Shown here: positions 6,872 through 14,627 of the stretch, piece by piece
How positions within the stretch are numbered: position 1 is the first letter of the stretch
How the letters are laid out: each line of letters begins with the position of its first letter
Virus record (IMG/VR): IMGVR_UViG_3300043468_000854
Coordinates: 1-39,138 of that record
Direction: 5' to 3' (one strand)
DNA: 39,138 nt
Source of the DNA: a virus
The notes under the pieces: generated by a model
What the model saw: the letters and a program-made list of their open reading frames with translations, nothing else
The model's database searches: none
What the model was told of the DNA's origin: nothing
Translations under genes and position numbers: made by a program

Positions 6872-8819
6872 CGTATTTGCCCGGCATGTGGTGTTGAGAC
6901 CATACCGGACGATGCGGCAGTTTTCTGAGGACGAAATCATCCTGCCCGATGGACCCTACCAGGGGCAGCGTTTCCGAGTCGCACGCCAGCCGGCACACGG
7001 GTTATTTTTTGACGCGGTCGATGCCGGGCAGTTTTTCCGCTACGCCTGCACAGGTCCGCAGCAGTCGGGCAAGACACTTGCGTTTGTGGTGATTCCGATT
7101 CTGTACCACCTGTTTGAGCGAGTGCAGACGGTCCTGTTCGGGCTGCCGACGATGGACATGGCAGCGGACAAATGGAAGATGGACATCAGGCCGGCGATTG
7201 AGGCCAGCCGCTACGCACAATTCCTGCCACGCAAAGGCAGCGGATCTGGCGGTGGAACGCCGAGTTTGATTCAGTTCAACAACGGGGCCGCGCTCAAATT
7301 CATCAGCGCAGGTGGCGACGACAGCAAACGCGCCGGGTTCACGGGGCCGGTGCTGGTGGTCACGGAGGTGAGCCACTTGGACGAGGTCGGGGGCAAGTCC
7401 GACGAAGCCACGAAGCTGAAGCAAATGGAGGGCCGAGTGCGAGCCTACAGGGCGAGCGGACAAGCCCGGATCTATCTCGAATCGACGGTGACAGTGGAGA
7501 CGGGCCGAATCTGGCAGGAATGGAGCCAGGGTACAGCAGGCGAGGTTGTGTTTCCGTGCTTTTCCTGCGGTGAATTCATTGTGCCGAGTCGTGACAATCT
7601 GATTGGCTGGCACGATGCGACCACAGAGGCAGAGGCAGAGGCGGCGAGCCGTTGGGCCTGCCCTGCCTGCGGTATCCTGTTTGACGATGCACAGCGAATT
7701 CAGCAACTCACGCAGGCCAGGCTCAGGCACCGTGGCCAGATCATTCTGCCGGATGGATCGTTGCACGGCGAGATACCGGCGACGAAGACGATGGGTTTCC
7801 GCTATTCTGCAGCCACGAACACCTTTGTGACTGCCGGCATCGTCGGTGCGGATGAATGGCGTGGGATGCGTGAGGTTGACCGCGACAACTCAGAGCGGGA
7901 GATTCTCCAGTGGACCTGGGCACTGCCGGCGAAGCCAAAGGAAACGGCCGTTGAGCCACTGGACTGGAAGACCGTGATGCACCGCCAAAGCCAGTACAGG
8001 CGGGGGCTGGTCCCGGCAGATTGCAGCCGCATTGCAGCCGGTGTGGACGTGCGAGCGGCACAGTTGGACTGGTTCGTGATTGCAAAACACGACACGAGCG
8101 GGCAGCCGTTTTGTGTGGACTACGGATATGAGCCGATCCAGCGAGAATTGACGGACCTGCCGACAGCCATTCGGCAGGCTGTGCGGCTGCTGATGGAAAA
8201 ATTTGAGGCTGGCTGGGAGCTGGAGAACGGCGGACAACGCGGGGCGGAAATCGTCATGATTGACGCCGGCTGGGAAACGGATCTGATTCGGTCCATCGTC
8301 GCTACGAATGACACGTGGAACACGTGCAAGGGGTTCGGATTTAAGCAGCATTCAGGCACGACGTACCACGCACCGAAAGACAAAAGCAAAATCACACTCA
8401 GGATTGGCGAGGGCTGGCACGACGTGGCGTTTCTGGACGGCACGAAGCGTTATCGCGAGTATCAGAACAACGCGGACCACTGGAAGCGGCGAGTGCATCA
8501 GGCGTTGAGCGTGGAAGCCACAAGTGCGGCGGCATTGTTGCTGCCACGGACGGATAAGCCGGAAGGCCGGATGGAAGTGGCAAAACAACTGACCGCAGAG
8601 CGTGAGGTGCAGGAATTCCAGGTGGGCAAGGGCACGGTGACGAAGTGGACGCAAACATTTTCACGCAACCACCTGCTGGATGCGTGTTATCTGGCGTTTG
8701 TGGGGCATTCCGTGTTAGAATTCGAGCGAAAACGGGCCGAAAAAATCGCTGAAAATCGGCCACAAAACGGCGTTATTTCAGGCAAAAAGCCCGAAAAATT
8801 CGTGAAAGGTTGGAAATGA
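6798..8819 (+). CDS. terL: Terminase large subunit, lambda gpA family
   Basis: 673 residues, close to the gpA family length. N-terminal ATPase: adenine-binding and Walker A region GPQQSGKT at 86-93, Walker B VLVVTEVSHLDE at 185-196, and a zinc-ribbon-like insertion CFSC at 254-257 plus CPAC at 288-291, seen in gpA-type enzymes. C-terminal nuclease: acidic residues in GVDVRAAQLDW (415-425) and MIDAGWE (about 487-493), and the terminal NHLLDACYLAF motif. It cuts concatemers and drives DNA into the prohead through the portal. The start at 6798 has GGAG ten bases upstream; 6804 is possible. Overlap with the small subunit gene supports joint translation. Confidence 0.95.
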   Translation: MHMATPQHQIPWDLYAKPSAAALRDVFARHVVLRPYRTMRQFSEDEIILPDGPYQGQRFRVARQPAHGLFFDAVDAGQFFRYACTGPQQSGKTLAFVVIPILYHLFERVQTVLFGLPTMDMAADKWKMDIRPAIEASRYAQFLPRKGSGSGGGTPSLIQFNNGAALKFISAGGDDSKRAGFTGPVLVVTEVSHLDEVGGKSDEATKLKQMEGRVRAYRASGQARIYLESTVTVETGRIWQEWSQGTAGEVVFPCFSCGEFIVPSRDNLIGWHDATTEAEAEAASRWACPACGILFDDAQRIQQLTQARLRHRGQIILPDGSLHGEIPATKTMGFRYSAATNTFVTAGIVGADEWRGMREVDRDNSEREILQWTWALPAKPKETAVEPLDWKTVMHRQSQYRRGLVPADCSRIAAGVDVRAAQLDWFVIAKHDTSGQPFCVDYGYEPIQRELTDLPTAIRQAVRLLMEKFEAGWELENGGQRGAEIVMIDAGWETDLIRSIVATNDTWNTCKGFGFKQHSGTTYHAPKDKSKITLRIGEGWHDVAFLDGTKRYREYQNNADHWKRRVHQALSVEATSAAALLLPRTDKPEGRMEVAKQLTAEREVQEFQVGKGTVTKWTQTFSRNHLLDACYLAFVGHSVLEFERKRAEKIAENRPQNGVISGKKPEKFVKGWK

Positions 8820-9010
8820 AGCCACTGAAACCGCCGGGATACGTCAAACGCAATTACACGGCACCACACAGGGTTCCCGGCTGCGGTGCGTGTCCGCAGT
8901 GTGGCCAGTTTTCACCCGTCCAGCACACAGCGACCACAGGCGAGTTTTCGACACAGTACAGAGCCTGTGGGTGTGGCAATCGTTTTCAGACTGTGATCCG
9001 GAGGGGCTGA
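8816..9010 (+). CDS. Small zinc-ribbon-like protein
   Basis: 64 residues with CGACPQCGQF in the middle and a C-terminal CGCGNRF, giving the cysteine pairs expected of a zinc ribbon. Lys/Pro-rich N-terminus. Starts at the ATG overlapping the large terminase stop. Many phages carry short Cys-rich proteins of this type beside packaging or late genes; a nucleic-acid-binding or regulatory role (Com-like) is possible but not shown. Confidence 0.6.
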   Translation: MKPLKPPGYVKRNYTAPHRVPGCGACPQCGQFSPVQHTATTGEFSTQYRACGCGNRFQTVIRRG

Positions 9011-9013
9011 GAA

Positions 9014-9151
9014 ATGCCGATGAAAAAGGGCTACGGAAAACAGGCTATTGCGGAAAATATCCGGCTGCTGATTCGCGAAGGCAGACCGCCAAAGCAGGCG
9101 GCTGCCATTGCCTACGAAAAGGCACGCGAAGAACGACGAAAAGCAAAGTGA
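9014..9151 (+). CDS. Very small conserved basic phage protein (KGY...KQAAAIA type)
   Basis: 45 residues from ATG 9014, with GGAGG at 9000-9004. The pattern MPMKKGYGKQAIAENIRLLIREGRP then KQAAAIAYEKARE resembles a widespread family of tiny phage and plasmid proteins (KGYSKKTI-x-x-NI, GKPQKQAVAIA) found near packaging and head genes. Function is unknown in that family as well. Its closeness to the AGTCGCA array may be accidental. Confidence 0.7.
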   Translation: MPMKKGYGKQAIAENIRLLIREGRPPKQAAAIAYEKAREERRKAK

Positions 9152-9154
9152 TGC

Positions 9155-9203
9155 AGTCGCACGATAGTCGCAGCACAGTCGCAAACAGTCGCAATCAGTT
9201 TCA
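9155..9203. repeat. Helically phased AGTCGCA direct repeats
   Basis: Four perfect AGTCGCA copies start at 9155, 9166, 9177 and 9187, and a degenerate AGTTTCA starts at 9197. Spacings are 11, 11, 10 and 10 bases, one helical turn, so all sites lie on one face of the DNA. Such arrays are typical of cooperative protein binding (operator, partition-like or packaging site). They sit upstream of a promoter and a gene for a helix-turn-helix protein. Confidence 0.8.
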
Positions 9204-9220
9204 TTTGTGACGAAAATAAA

Positions 9221-9249
9221 TTGAAACAGGTTCAGTGCTGTGCAATACT
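9221..9249 (+). promoter_or_regulatory. Putative sigma70-type promoter for the HTH gene
   Basis: TTGAAA at 9221-9226, a 17-base spacer, AATACT at 9244-9249. An imperfect dyad GTTCAGT...ACTGTGAAC spans the spacer and -10 region, as an operator would. Just downstream of the AGTCGCA array and 35 bases upstream of the MerR-like gene. Moderate match only. Confidence 0.4.
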
Positions 9250-9283
9250 GTGAACGGCGTTAGAAGTCTGTGCAGCATCTGAA

Positions 9284-9487
9284 ATGGAACACAATATGGA
9301 AAAGCGTTATAGCATGTTGGAAATTGCGAGGTTGTTTGGCGTAGCCACGTCTACTGTGAACGGATGGATTGTTGCTGGAGTCTTGCCGGCAACAAACGTG
9401 GCTGGACCAAAAGCGAAGCGGAGGAGTTGGCGTATCACTGAAAGTGATATAGCTGAGTTTCAGAAAAAACGCAGTAACCAGAATTGA
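9284..9487 (+). CDS. MerR/excisionase-like helix-turn-helix protein
   Basis: 67 residues. YSMLEIARLFGVATSTVNGWIVAGVLPATNV is a clear HTH_17/MerR-type winged helix start, and the tail KRRSWRITESDIAEFQKKRS is the usual closing of this domain (wing plus final helix). Known members act as excisionases, transcription regulators or small terminase-like binders. The gene is more A+T-rich than its neighbours, has its own putative promoter and is followed by a hairpin, so it looks like an independently transcribed insertion (moron) in the late operon. It may bind the array or dyad upstream; inference only. Confidence 0.75.
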   Translation: MEHNMEKRYSMLEIARLFGVATSTVNGWIVAGVLPATNVAGPKAKRRSWRITESDIAEFQKKRSNQN

Positions 9488-9510
9488 TGCAGAAGCATTA
9501 AAAGCGAAGT

Positions 9511-9545
9511 GACTTCCAGACGACTGGAATATCCGTCTGGAAGTC
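9511..9545. terminator. Perfect 12-bp hairpin, possible terminator or processing site
   Basis: GACTTCCAGACG (9511-9522) pairs perfectly with CGTCTGGAAGTC (9534-9545) around an 11-base loop. No T run follows on the + strand (CCCGCC). On the - strand a TTTT lies about six bases after the stem. It may stop transcripts of the HTH gene weakly, act as a processing signal, or be a protein-binding palindrome. Confidence 0.45.
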
Positions 9546-9560
9546 CCGCCATCCTGCGAC

Positions 9561-9809
9561 ATGATTCGCAGCATGGCACGATCCGCTGCAGACCGTCTGG
9601 CACTGTTTGAGGGTATCCGCGACAAAGTCGAGGGTGCTTTGCTGTCCGGTGCGCCCGTGGTGAGCTACACCGTTGACGGGCAGATGGTGCAGAAGGAGCC
9701 GACGAGCACGTGGTTGGCAGAGCTGGACGCACGCATTGCAGACCTGCGCCGCCAGGCATCCGGCGGCATCGGACGGTCTCGGAATCTTGTGAGGTTCCGC
9801 AATGACTGA
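9561..9809 (+). CDS. gpW-like head-tail connector
   Basis: 82 residues (an alternative ATG at 9573 gives 78). Layout resembles lambda gpW (68 residues): an N-terminal helix (RSAADRLALFEGIRDKVEGALLSG), a beta hairpin (PVVSYTVDGQMVQKEP), a second helix (TSTWLAELDARIADLRRQ) and a basic tail. gpW completes the head after packaging and prepares tail joining. Its place directly before the portal gene is the lambda order (Nu1-A-W-B). No clear Shine-Dalgarno sequence. It overlaps the portal gene by 8 bases. Confidence 0.72.
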   Translation: MIRSMARSAADRLALFEGIRDKVEGALLSGAPVVSYTVDGQMVQKEPTSTWLAELDARIADLRRQASGGIGRSRNLVRFRND

Positions 9810-11781
9810 TCTACGCAAGCGAGTCGATGCAGCAGCACAGCAGACGCGACTGGACCGCGTTATTGCGACCGTAAGCCCTGCGTTGGCATCCAGACGAGTC
9901 AAAGCCCGTGTGGATCACGAAATCCGCCTGGCGATGGCACAGCGAGCCGCTGAGCGTTTCACAGCATGGGAAGCGGCGGACCATGACCGCCTGCGCGGCG
10001 AAAACTGGATCGCGCCAAAGACCACCAGCAACGACCAGTTGCAGGATGAACTGGAGCGGTTGGTTGATCGGGCCAACGACCTGTACCGAAACGACGTTTT
10101 CGCGGCGTCGGCAGTCAATGGCCGCGTGGACAACGTCATCGGGACCGGCATTCGACCGCAGTGCAGAGTTCAGGCCGAACGGGGCATTCTGACGCCACGG
10201 CAGGCGGAAGAATTCCGCAGCATGAGCGAGTGGTACTTCGCCAAGTGGGCCGAGTCGGAGCAGTTTTTCGCCAAGCAGCGACAGCTGGAACGCTGCAATG
10301 CGATTTTTGGCGAATCGTGGCTGCACATGGCTGACGACAACAGCCCGGACAAGCCTGTGACGCTGACGGTGCAGGTCATCAGCCCGGCACGAATCCCGGT
10401 TGTGACATACAGCAAGCTGCAGGCAAACGAGCGGCGACGGCTGGGCCTTCGGCTGGACGGCAACAACAAGCCGATTTCTGCGTTTGTGCGTCGCAGCCTG
10501 CCTTACGATTCATGGCAAGTGGACGTCAAAGAAGACGAAGTCAGCCTGGTGGATCTACTGCACTGTTACGAGGAGCTGACACCGGGCCAGCTGCGAGGCG
10601 TTCCGTGGTTGGCGCCTGCGATGGGTAAGCTGAAAGACCTGAAAGATTTCGTATATGCAAACCTGATTGCCGAACAGGTAGCAGCCTGCCACGGGGCATT
10701 CGTCACGGGTGTGACGGATCCTGTGACGTTGGCCGAAGCTGGACGAAGCCGGAGCAATCTTGAGGACCTGGCACCGGGCAGCATTCAATACTTGGCGGAC
10801 GGTGAAGGCATCACGTTCAGCGACCCGGCACGACCGGGCACCACGCTGGCACCCTACGTTGAGTGGTCATTGCATGGTGTGGCTGCCGCACTGCGATACC
10901 CGTATGAGTTGCTGGCAAAGCAGTTTACCAACAATTTCAGCGGCGGACGGTTGGCGTTGATTGATGGCAGAATCACGTTCAAAAATTGGCAGTATTGTCT
11001 GATTGAACAGGTGTTGCGTAAGGTCTGGGGTCGATTCATTGACCGGGCTGTCATGCAGGGTTTATTGCCGATTGACGCGATCACCTACGAAGAAAACCGC
11101 GACCATTTTTTGCAGCACCAATGGATTCCGCCAGGCTGGCCGTGGGTTGACCCCGAAAAGGAAGTCAAGGCGGACGTTGCTGCAATCTCTGCGGGACTGA
11201 CCACGCAGACCGAATCACTTGCGGCACGTGGTCGAGACTTTGACGAGACGTTGCAACAGATCGAGCGTGAGCAGTTCGTCAAAGCCGACATGGAGGCCCG
11301 CGTGGCAGCCTATCGGGCATCGTTGGGGCTGGACGACACGCAGGACACGCAGGACGACAGCGACAACACGGACGACGCGCCAGACATGGGGCAGATTGCA
11401 CGCGGTTCAGCACTGCTGGCTGCCCCGAAGAAATACGCCGGCATCGACTTCAGACCGCCCCAAGGCGTCAGAGATGAGGCACGGCAAGGCCTGGAATGGC
11501 GACGCGAGTACAAGCGCGGTGGCACTGCTGTTGGCGTTGCCAGAGCACGCGACTTGAGCAACGGCAAGGCGGTCAGCCCGAGCACGATTGGCCGTATGGT
11601 GCGATTCTTCGCACGTCACGAGGTTGACAAGCAGGGCGAAGGATTCAGCCCCGGTGAACCGGGCTATCCGTCAAACGGTCGGATTGCGTGGGCACTGTGG
11701 GGTGGAGATCCTGGGCAGGCATGGGCCGGCAAGGTTCAGAAACAAATGCGAGCGAGGGACGAAGCCAATGCAAACAATTGA
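9802..11781 (+). CDS. Portal protein, lambda gpB family, with extra C-terminal domain
   Basis: 659 residues; lambda gpB is about 530. The N-terminal 500 residues show the gpB-type order: LVDRANDLYRNDVFAASAVNGRVDNVIGTGIRPQ, then WAESEQFFAKQRQLERCNAIFGESWLHM, then LHCYEELTPGQLRGVPWLAPAM and EHSG-like NNFSGGRLALIDG near 375. It forms the dodecameric ring at the packaging vertex. Residues about 530-655 form an added domain (KKYAGIDFRPPQGVRDEARQGLEWRREYKRGGTAVGVARARDLSNG ... PSNGRIAWALWGGDPGQAWAGKV) that I recognise as a recurrent phage head-region module but cannot name. It is separated from the portal by an Asp/Thr-rich linker (residues about 510-525). Confidence 0.9.
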   Translation: MTDLRKRVDAAAQQTRLDRVIATVSPALASRRVKARVDHEIRLAMAQRAAERFTAWEAADHDRLRGENWIAPKTTSNDQLQDELERLVDRANDLYRNDVFAASAVNGRVDNVIGTGIRPQCRVQAERGILTPRQAEEFRSMSEWYFAKWAESEQFFAKQRQLERCNAIFGESWLHMADDNSPDKPVTLTVQVISPARIPVVTYSKLQANERRRLGLRLDGNNKPISAFVRRSLPYDSWQVDVKEDEVSLVDLLHCYEELTPGQLRGVPWLAPAMGKLKDLKDFVYANLIAEQVAACHGAFVTGVTDPVTLAEAGRSRSNLEDLAPGSIQYLADGEGITFSDPARPGTTLAPYVEWSLHGVAAALRYPYELLAKQFTNNFSGGRLALIDGRITFKNWQYCLIEQVLRKVWGRFIDRAVMQGLLPIDAITYEENRDHFLQHQWIPPGWPWVDPEKEVKADVAAISAGLTTQTESLAARGRDFDETLQQIEREQFVKADMEARVAAYRASLGLDDTQDTQDDSDNTDDAPDMGQIARGSALLAAPKKYAGIDFRPPQGVRDEARQGLEWRREYKRGGTAVGVARARDLSNGKAVSPSTIGRMVRFFARHEVDKQGEGFSPGEPGYPSNGRIAWALWGGDPGQAWAGKVQKQMRARDEANANN

Positions 11782-12904
11782 CACCGCACCAGCTGCAGGC
11801 ATGTTCCGGACGGACGCATCACGCACGGCACCACAGCGCGTTGACCGTCAGGGCAACGTCATCTACGGGGCATCCATCATGCAGGCCGGAAGCCTGAATG
11901 AAGGCGATGCGCGACCGTGGACAGCCGACATGCAGACATTGCAGCAGGTGGTGGACTTCGGGCAATCGTCCCGTGGCGGCATCAAAGCCCGATTCACGCA
12001 TCCGAATATGTCCAATGACGGCATGGGTTCGTATCTGGGCAGGTGGGCGAATTTCCGATTGGACGGCGACACCGTTCGAGCGGATCTGCACATTGCAGAC
12101 GCAGCATTCACGAGTCCGCAGGGCGATCTGGGAACCTATGTTCTGGACATGGCCGAACAAGATCCCGAAGCCTTCGGCGTGAGCATCGCGACGGCACTGG
12201 ACGAATCAAATCTGCAGCAGTGGCAGGACACATTGCCAGACATGGCACCGGCAGACCGGAAGGCAGCACGGTGGCCGATGCGATTCACGAGATTACGAGC
12301 GGCGGACGTGGTGGACACGCCAGCCGCAACGCGAACCGGGCTGTTCAGTCTGGCAGATGCGGACTTGCGGAATCTTCCGGCACAAGCAACCGCACTGCTG
12401 GACACATATTTTACCGATGCGCCGCCTGACGTGGTCCGGGCACGCATCGCAGGATTTTTGGACCGCTATTTTAGCTCGAAAGGAGCACCGATGGCCACGG
12501 AAACGCAGGCGGCGGAAGTTGTGAATTCGGAGACACCGGCACCAGTTCAGCCTGCTGCGGATCTGTCGGCGGTTGAGGCGCAGCCGGAAGTGGTGGAGAC
12601 GGCAACGGCGGATCTGGCACAGGTCGAGCGGCTGCGATGCAAACAGATCCGAGCGTTGTGCGATCTGGCTGGAGCCGGCGACAAGTTCAATGCGTTTGTT
12701 GATGCTGGATTCAGTGTTGAACAGACACAAACCGCATTGAGTGCGTTGGTGGTTGCACGAAATCCCGTGTTGGCGGCATCCGTCACACCGCAGGAAAGCG
12801 ACCCGCATTCCGGGCTGCGAGCCGAGTTTGCAGACCTGCAGAAACGCGGCATGACGTTCGGCATGACCGAAGAAGAGTACGTGAAGCACGCAAACAAAGC
12901 CTGA
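11768..12904 (+). CDS. Prohead serine protease fused to scaffold
   Basis: 378 residues from ATG 11768; longer in-frame starts upstream lie inside the portal gene and are rejected. Residues 27-165 form a prohead protease domain: KARFTHPNMSNDGMGSYLGR with His78 and DPEAFGVSIAT with Ser139 are the expected catalytic His and Ser, with a beta barrel between. Residues 240-378 are Ala/Pro/Glu-rich, then helical, typical of scaffold. An internal start at 12491 would make the scaffold alone, as lambda C and Nu3 do. The enzyme cleaves scaffold and portal after prohead assembly. Confidence 0.85.
   Translation: MQTIDTAPAAGMFRTDASRTAPQRVDRQGNVIYGASIMQAGSLNEGDARPWTADMQTLQQVVDFGQSSRGGIKARFTHPNMSNDGMGSYLGRWANFRLDGDTVRADLHIADAAFTSPQGDLGTYVLDMAEQDPEAFGVSIATALDESNLQQWQDTLPDMAPADRKAARWPMRFTRLRAADVVDTPAATRTGLFSLADADLRNLPAQATALLDTYFTDAPPDVVRARIAGFLDRYFSSKGAPMATETQAAEVVNSETPAPVQPAADLSAVEAQPEVVETATADLAQVERLRCKQIRALCDLAGAGDKFNAFVDAGFSVEQTQTALSALVVARNPVLAASVTPQESDPHSGLRAEFADLQKRGMTFGMTEEEYVKHANKA
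12491..12904 (+). CDS. Internal in-frame scaffold protein (Nu3-like)
   Basis: 137 residues in the same frame as the protease gene, starting at ATG 12491. A very good ribosome site AAAGGAG ends at 12485, five bases before the ATG, inside coding sequence. The product has an Ala/Pro/Glu-rich N-terminus, then helices (LAQVERLRCKQIRALCDLAGAGDKF; LRAEFADLQKRGMTFGMTEEEYVKHANK). Lambda makes Nu3 from the 3' part of gene C in exactly this way; internal use here is inferred from the ribosome site, phase and composition. Confidence 0.72.
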   Translation: MATETQAAEVVNSETPAPVQPAADLSAVEAQPEVVETATADLAQVERLRCKQIRALCDLAGAGDKFNAFVDAGFSVEQTQTALSALVVARNPVLAASVTPQESDPHSGLRAEFADLQKRGMTFGMTEEEYVKHANKA

Positions 12905-12950
12905 CGGTCAGGCGTGGTTTGAGTTGGTCTCAGTTTGAAAGGGCAGAACA

Positions 12951-13544
12951 ATGGCCGTCACGGCAAATCAGGTGATCGAGAAGCGAGAAGGGCGACGCAG
13001 CTACCCAGTGGCAGCGTCAGTGCACATTTACGAAGGCACGTTGGTATTCCTGACGGCTGCAGGCTACGCCACGGACGTGACAGCGACCGGCGTAAATGGA
13101 TTCGTTGGCGTTGCGGTCGGTGAAGCCGACAACGGCAGCGGCAGTGCCGGCGATCTGACTGTTGAGGTTTGGGCAGAGGGTGAATTCGTGCTGCAGGGCA
13201 CCGGATTCGCGCAGGCAGACGTGGGCAGCAAAGTCTACGCTGAGGACAATTTCACGGTTGGCGTCAGCATCAGCACCGCATCCGTGCCGATTGGCATGGT
13301 GACGGAGTACATCAGCAGCACGAAGATTCGTGTTGACATCGATCCGGTTGGCGTTGGGGCGTTGCCGGTGGCACCGCTGACGACGATCACTCACACATCG
13401 CCCGGCACACCGGACTATGCGATTGCCAACACGACCAACAGCAGCCCGTTCGGCTTTTCCACACAGGATGAAGCCAACACTGTGTTGAGCGTTATTCGCA
13501 ATCTTCAGATCCGTGTTGCCGATCTGGAAAACCGTGGTTCCTGA
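12951..13544 (+). CDS. Capsid decoration-type protein
   Basis: 197 residues. Beta-rich Val/Gly/Ala sequence with the pattern of DUF2190-like or gpD-position head proteins (GTLVFLTAAGYATDV ... GVAVGEADNGSGSAGDLTVEVWAEGEFVLQG ... ADVGSKVYAEDN). The last 30 residues are helical (TQDEANTVLSVIRNLQIRVADLENRG). It sits between scaffold and major capsid genes, the lambda D position, so it probably stabilises the expanded head. The ribosome site is AAAGGG 8 bases before ATG. Confidence 0.68.
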   Translation: MAVTANQVIEKREGRRSYPVAASVHIYEGTLVFLTAAGYATDVTATGVNGFVGVAVGEADNGSGSAGDLTVEVWAEGEFVLQGTGFAQADVGSKVYAEDNFTVGVSISTASVPIGMVTEYISSTKIRVDIDPVGVGALPVAPLTTITHTSPGTPDYAIANTTNSSPFGFSTQDEANTVLSVIRNLQIRVADLENRGS

Positions 13545-13590
13545 TTGTTTGGTTTGACCGCATTTCATTTCTGTTTGAGGAGTTTTCACA

Positions 13591-14520
13591 ATGGCACTTG
13601 ATACTGCCAAGGCAATCGCGGCAAGCCGAGCACTCACCGCGAAGTTCAACCGTGAAGCGTCTGCCGTGCAGACATTCTATCCGTCAATTTGTACCGTGAC
13701 GCCGTCCGATGGTGCAGACGAACAGTATGGCATTCTCGGTGCCATGCCGTCCATCCGCGAGTACCTCGGCGACCGCGTTTACAACAAGCTGCGCGGAGCC
13801 ACCTACACACTCGCCAACAAAGAGTGGGAAGGTTCGCTGGAGATCGAGAAAAAGGACGTTGCGGACGACCGACTGGGGCTGTATGACGGCGCGTTGACCA
13901 CACTGGCACAGCGAGCCGCACGACATCCGGATAAGCTGTTGATGAGCGCGATTGTCAACGGCGAATCGACAGCCTGTTTTGACGGCCAGTATTTCTTCGA
14001 CACCGACCACAGCTGGGGCAACAGCGGAAGCCAGGACAATGACCTGACCTATGCTGCCGCGACTGGCACCACTCCGACCATCGACGAGTTTCTGGGCAGC
14101 TACGAAGCCGCACGAAGCGCGATGATGGGATTCAAGGACGATAACGGCGAGCCTTTGCACGAGGACGTCATCACCGGTTTGAATTCCGGTATGCAGTTTG
14201 TGGCACTGGTTCCGCGTGGCCTTGAGACGATTGCCAAGAAGGCATTCAATCAGGTGCTCAACAACAGCGGTGGAACCAACGTTGTTCTCGATACGCCAGT
14301 TGTCGCGATGAGCACGCACCTGACGAACGCTGCCAAGTGGTATCTGCTGCGTGTTGACGTTCCTCTGCGACCGTTCATTTTCCAGCCGCGTGAAGCACTT
14401 GCTGCCAACGTCCAGGGCGCGGAAGACATGAACATGAAGCAGCTGCAGATGGGCACCTACGCACGCTACAACATCGGCTATGGTGCATGGTGGAACGCTG
14501 TGCTGACCACCTTCACATGA
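13591..14520 (+). CDS. Major capsid protein, Mu gpT family
   Basis: 309 residues, about the length of Mu gpT. Diagnostic stretches: EQYGILGAMPSIREYLGDRVYNKL (residues about 46-69), LANKEWEGSLEIEKKDVADDRLGLYD (about 74-99), RAARHPDKLLMSAIVNGE (about 109-126), and CFDGQYFFDTDHSW (about 130-143). It builds the HK97-fold shell. Strong ribosome site GAGGAG and its own 45-base leader. A hairpin terminator follows, as is common after capsid genes. Combined with lambda-type terminase and portal genes, this capsid shows mosaic head-gene ancestry. Confidence 0.92.
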   Translation: MALDTAKAIAASRALTAKFNREASAVQTFYPSICTVTPSDGADEQYGILGAMPSIREYLGDRVYNKLRGATYTLANKEWEGSLEIEKKDVADDRLGLYDGALTTLAQRAARHPDKLLMSAIVNGESTACFDGQYFFDTDHSWGNSGSQDNDLTYAAATGTTPTIDEFLGSYEAARSAMMGFKDDNGEPLHEDVITGLNSGMQFVALVPRGLETIAKKAFNQVLNNSGGTNVVLDTPVVAMSTHLTNAAKWYLLRVDVPLRPFIFQPREALAANVQGAEDMNMKQLQMGTYARYNIGYGAWWNAVLTTFT

Positions 14521-14562
14521 TGGCGGTTTGATGAGCAACACCGCAGCCGACGGGTTACGGTG

Positions 14563-14598
14563 GCCTGTCTGCTGTCCGCCACAGCGGGCAGGCATTTT
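14563..14598 (+). terminator. Terminator or attenuator after the capsid gene
   Basis: GCCTGTCTGCTGT (14563-14575), loop CCGCC, ACAGCGGGCAGGC (14581-14593): 13 pairs including two G-U, followed by ATTTTCT. Lies 43 bases after the capsid stop. The short T run suggests partial termination, lowering connector and tail transcripts relative to capsid. Confidence 0.65.
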
Positions 14599-14627
14599 CT
14601 GGCGGCGGAATTTGCAAAGGTGAAGAC

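Noticed and set aside
9155-9203. CRISPR array
   Set aside because: Repeats are 7 bases at 10-11-base spacing, far too short for CRISPR; no cas genes.
9284-9487. Excisionase of a lysogeny module
   Set aside because: The fold fits, but no integrase, attachment site or repressor was found, so I keep the neutral name.
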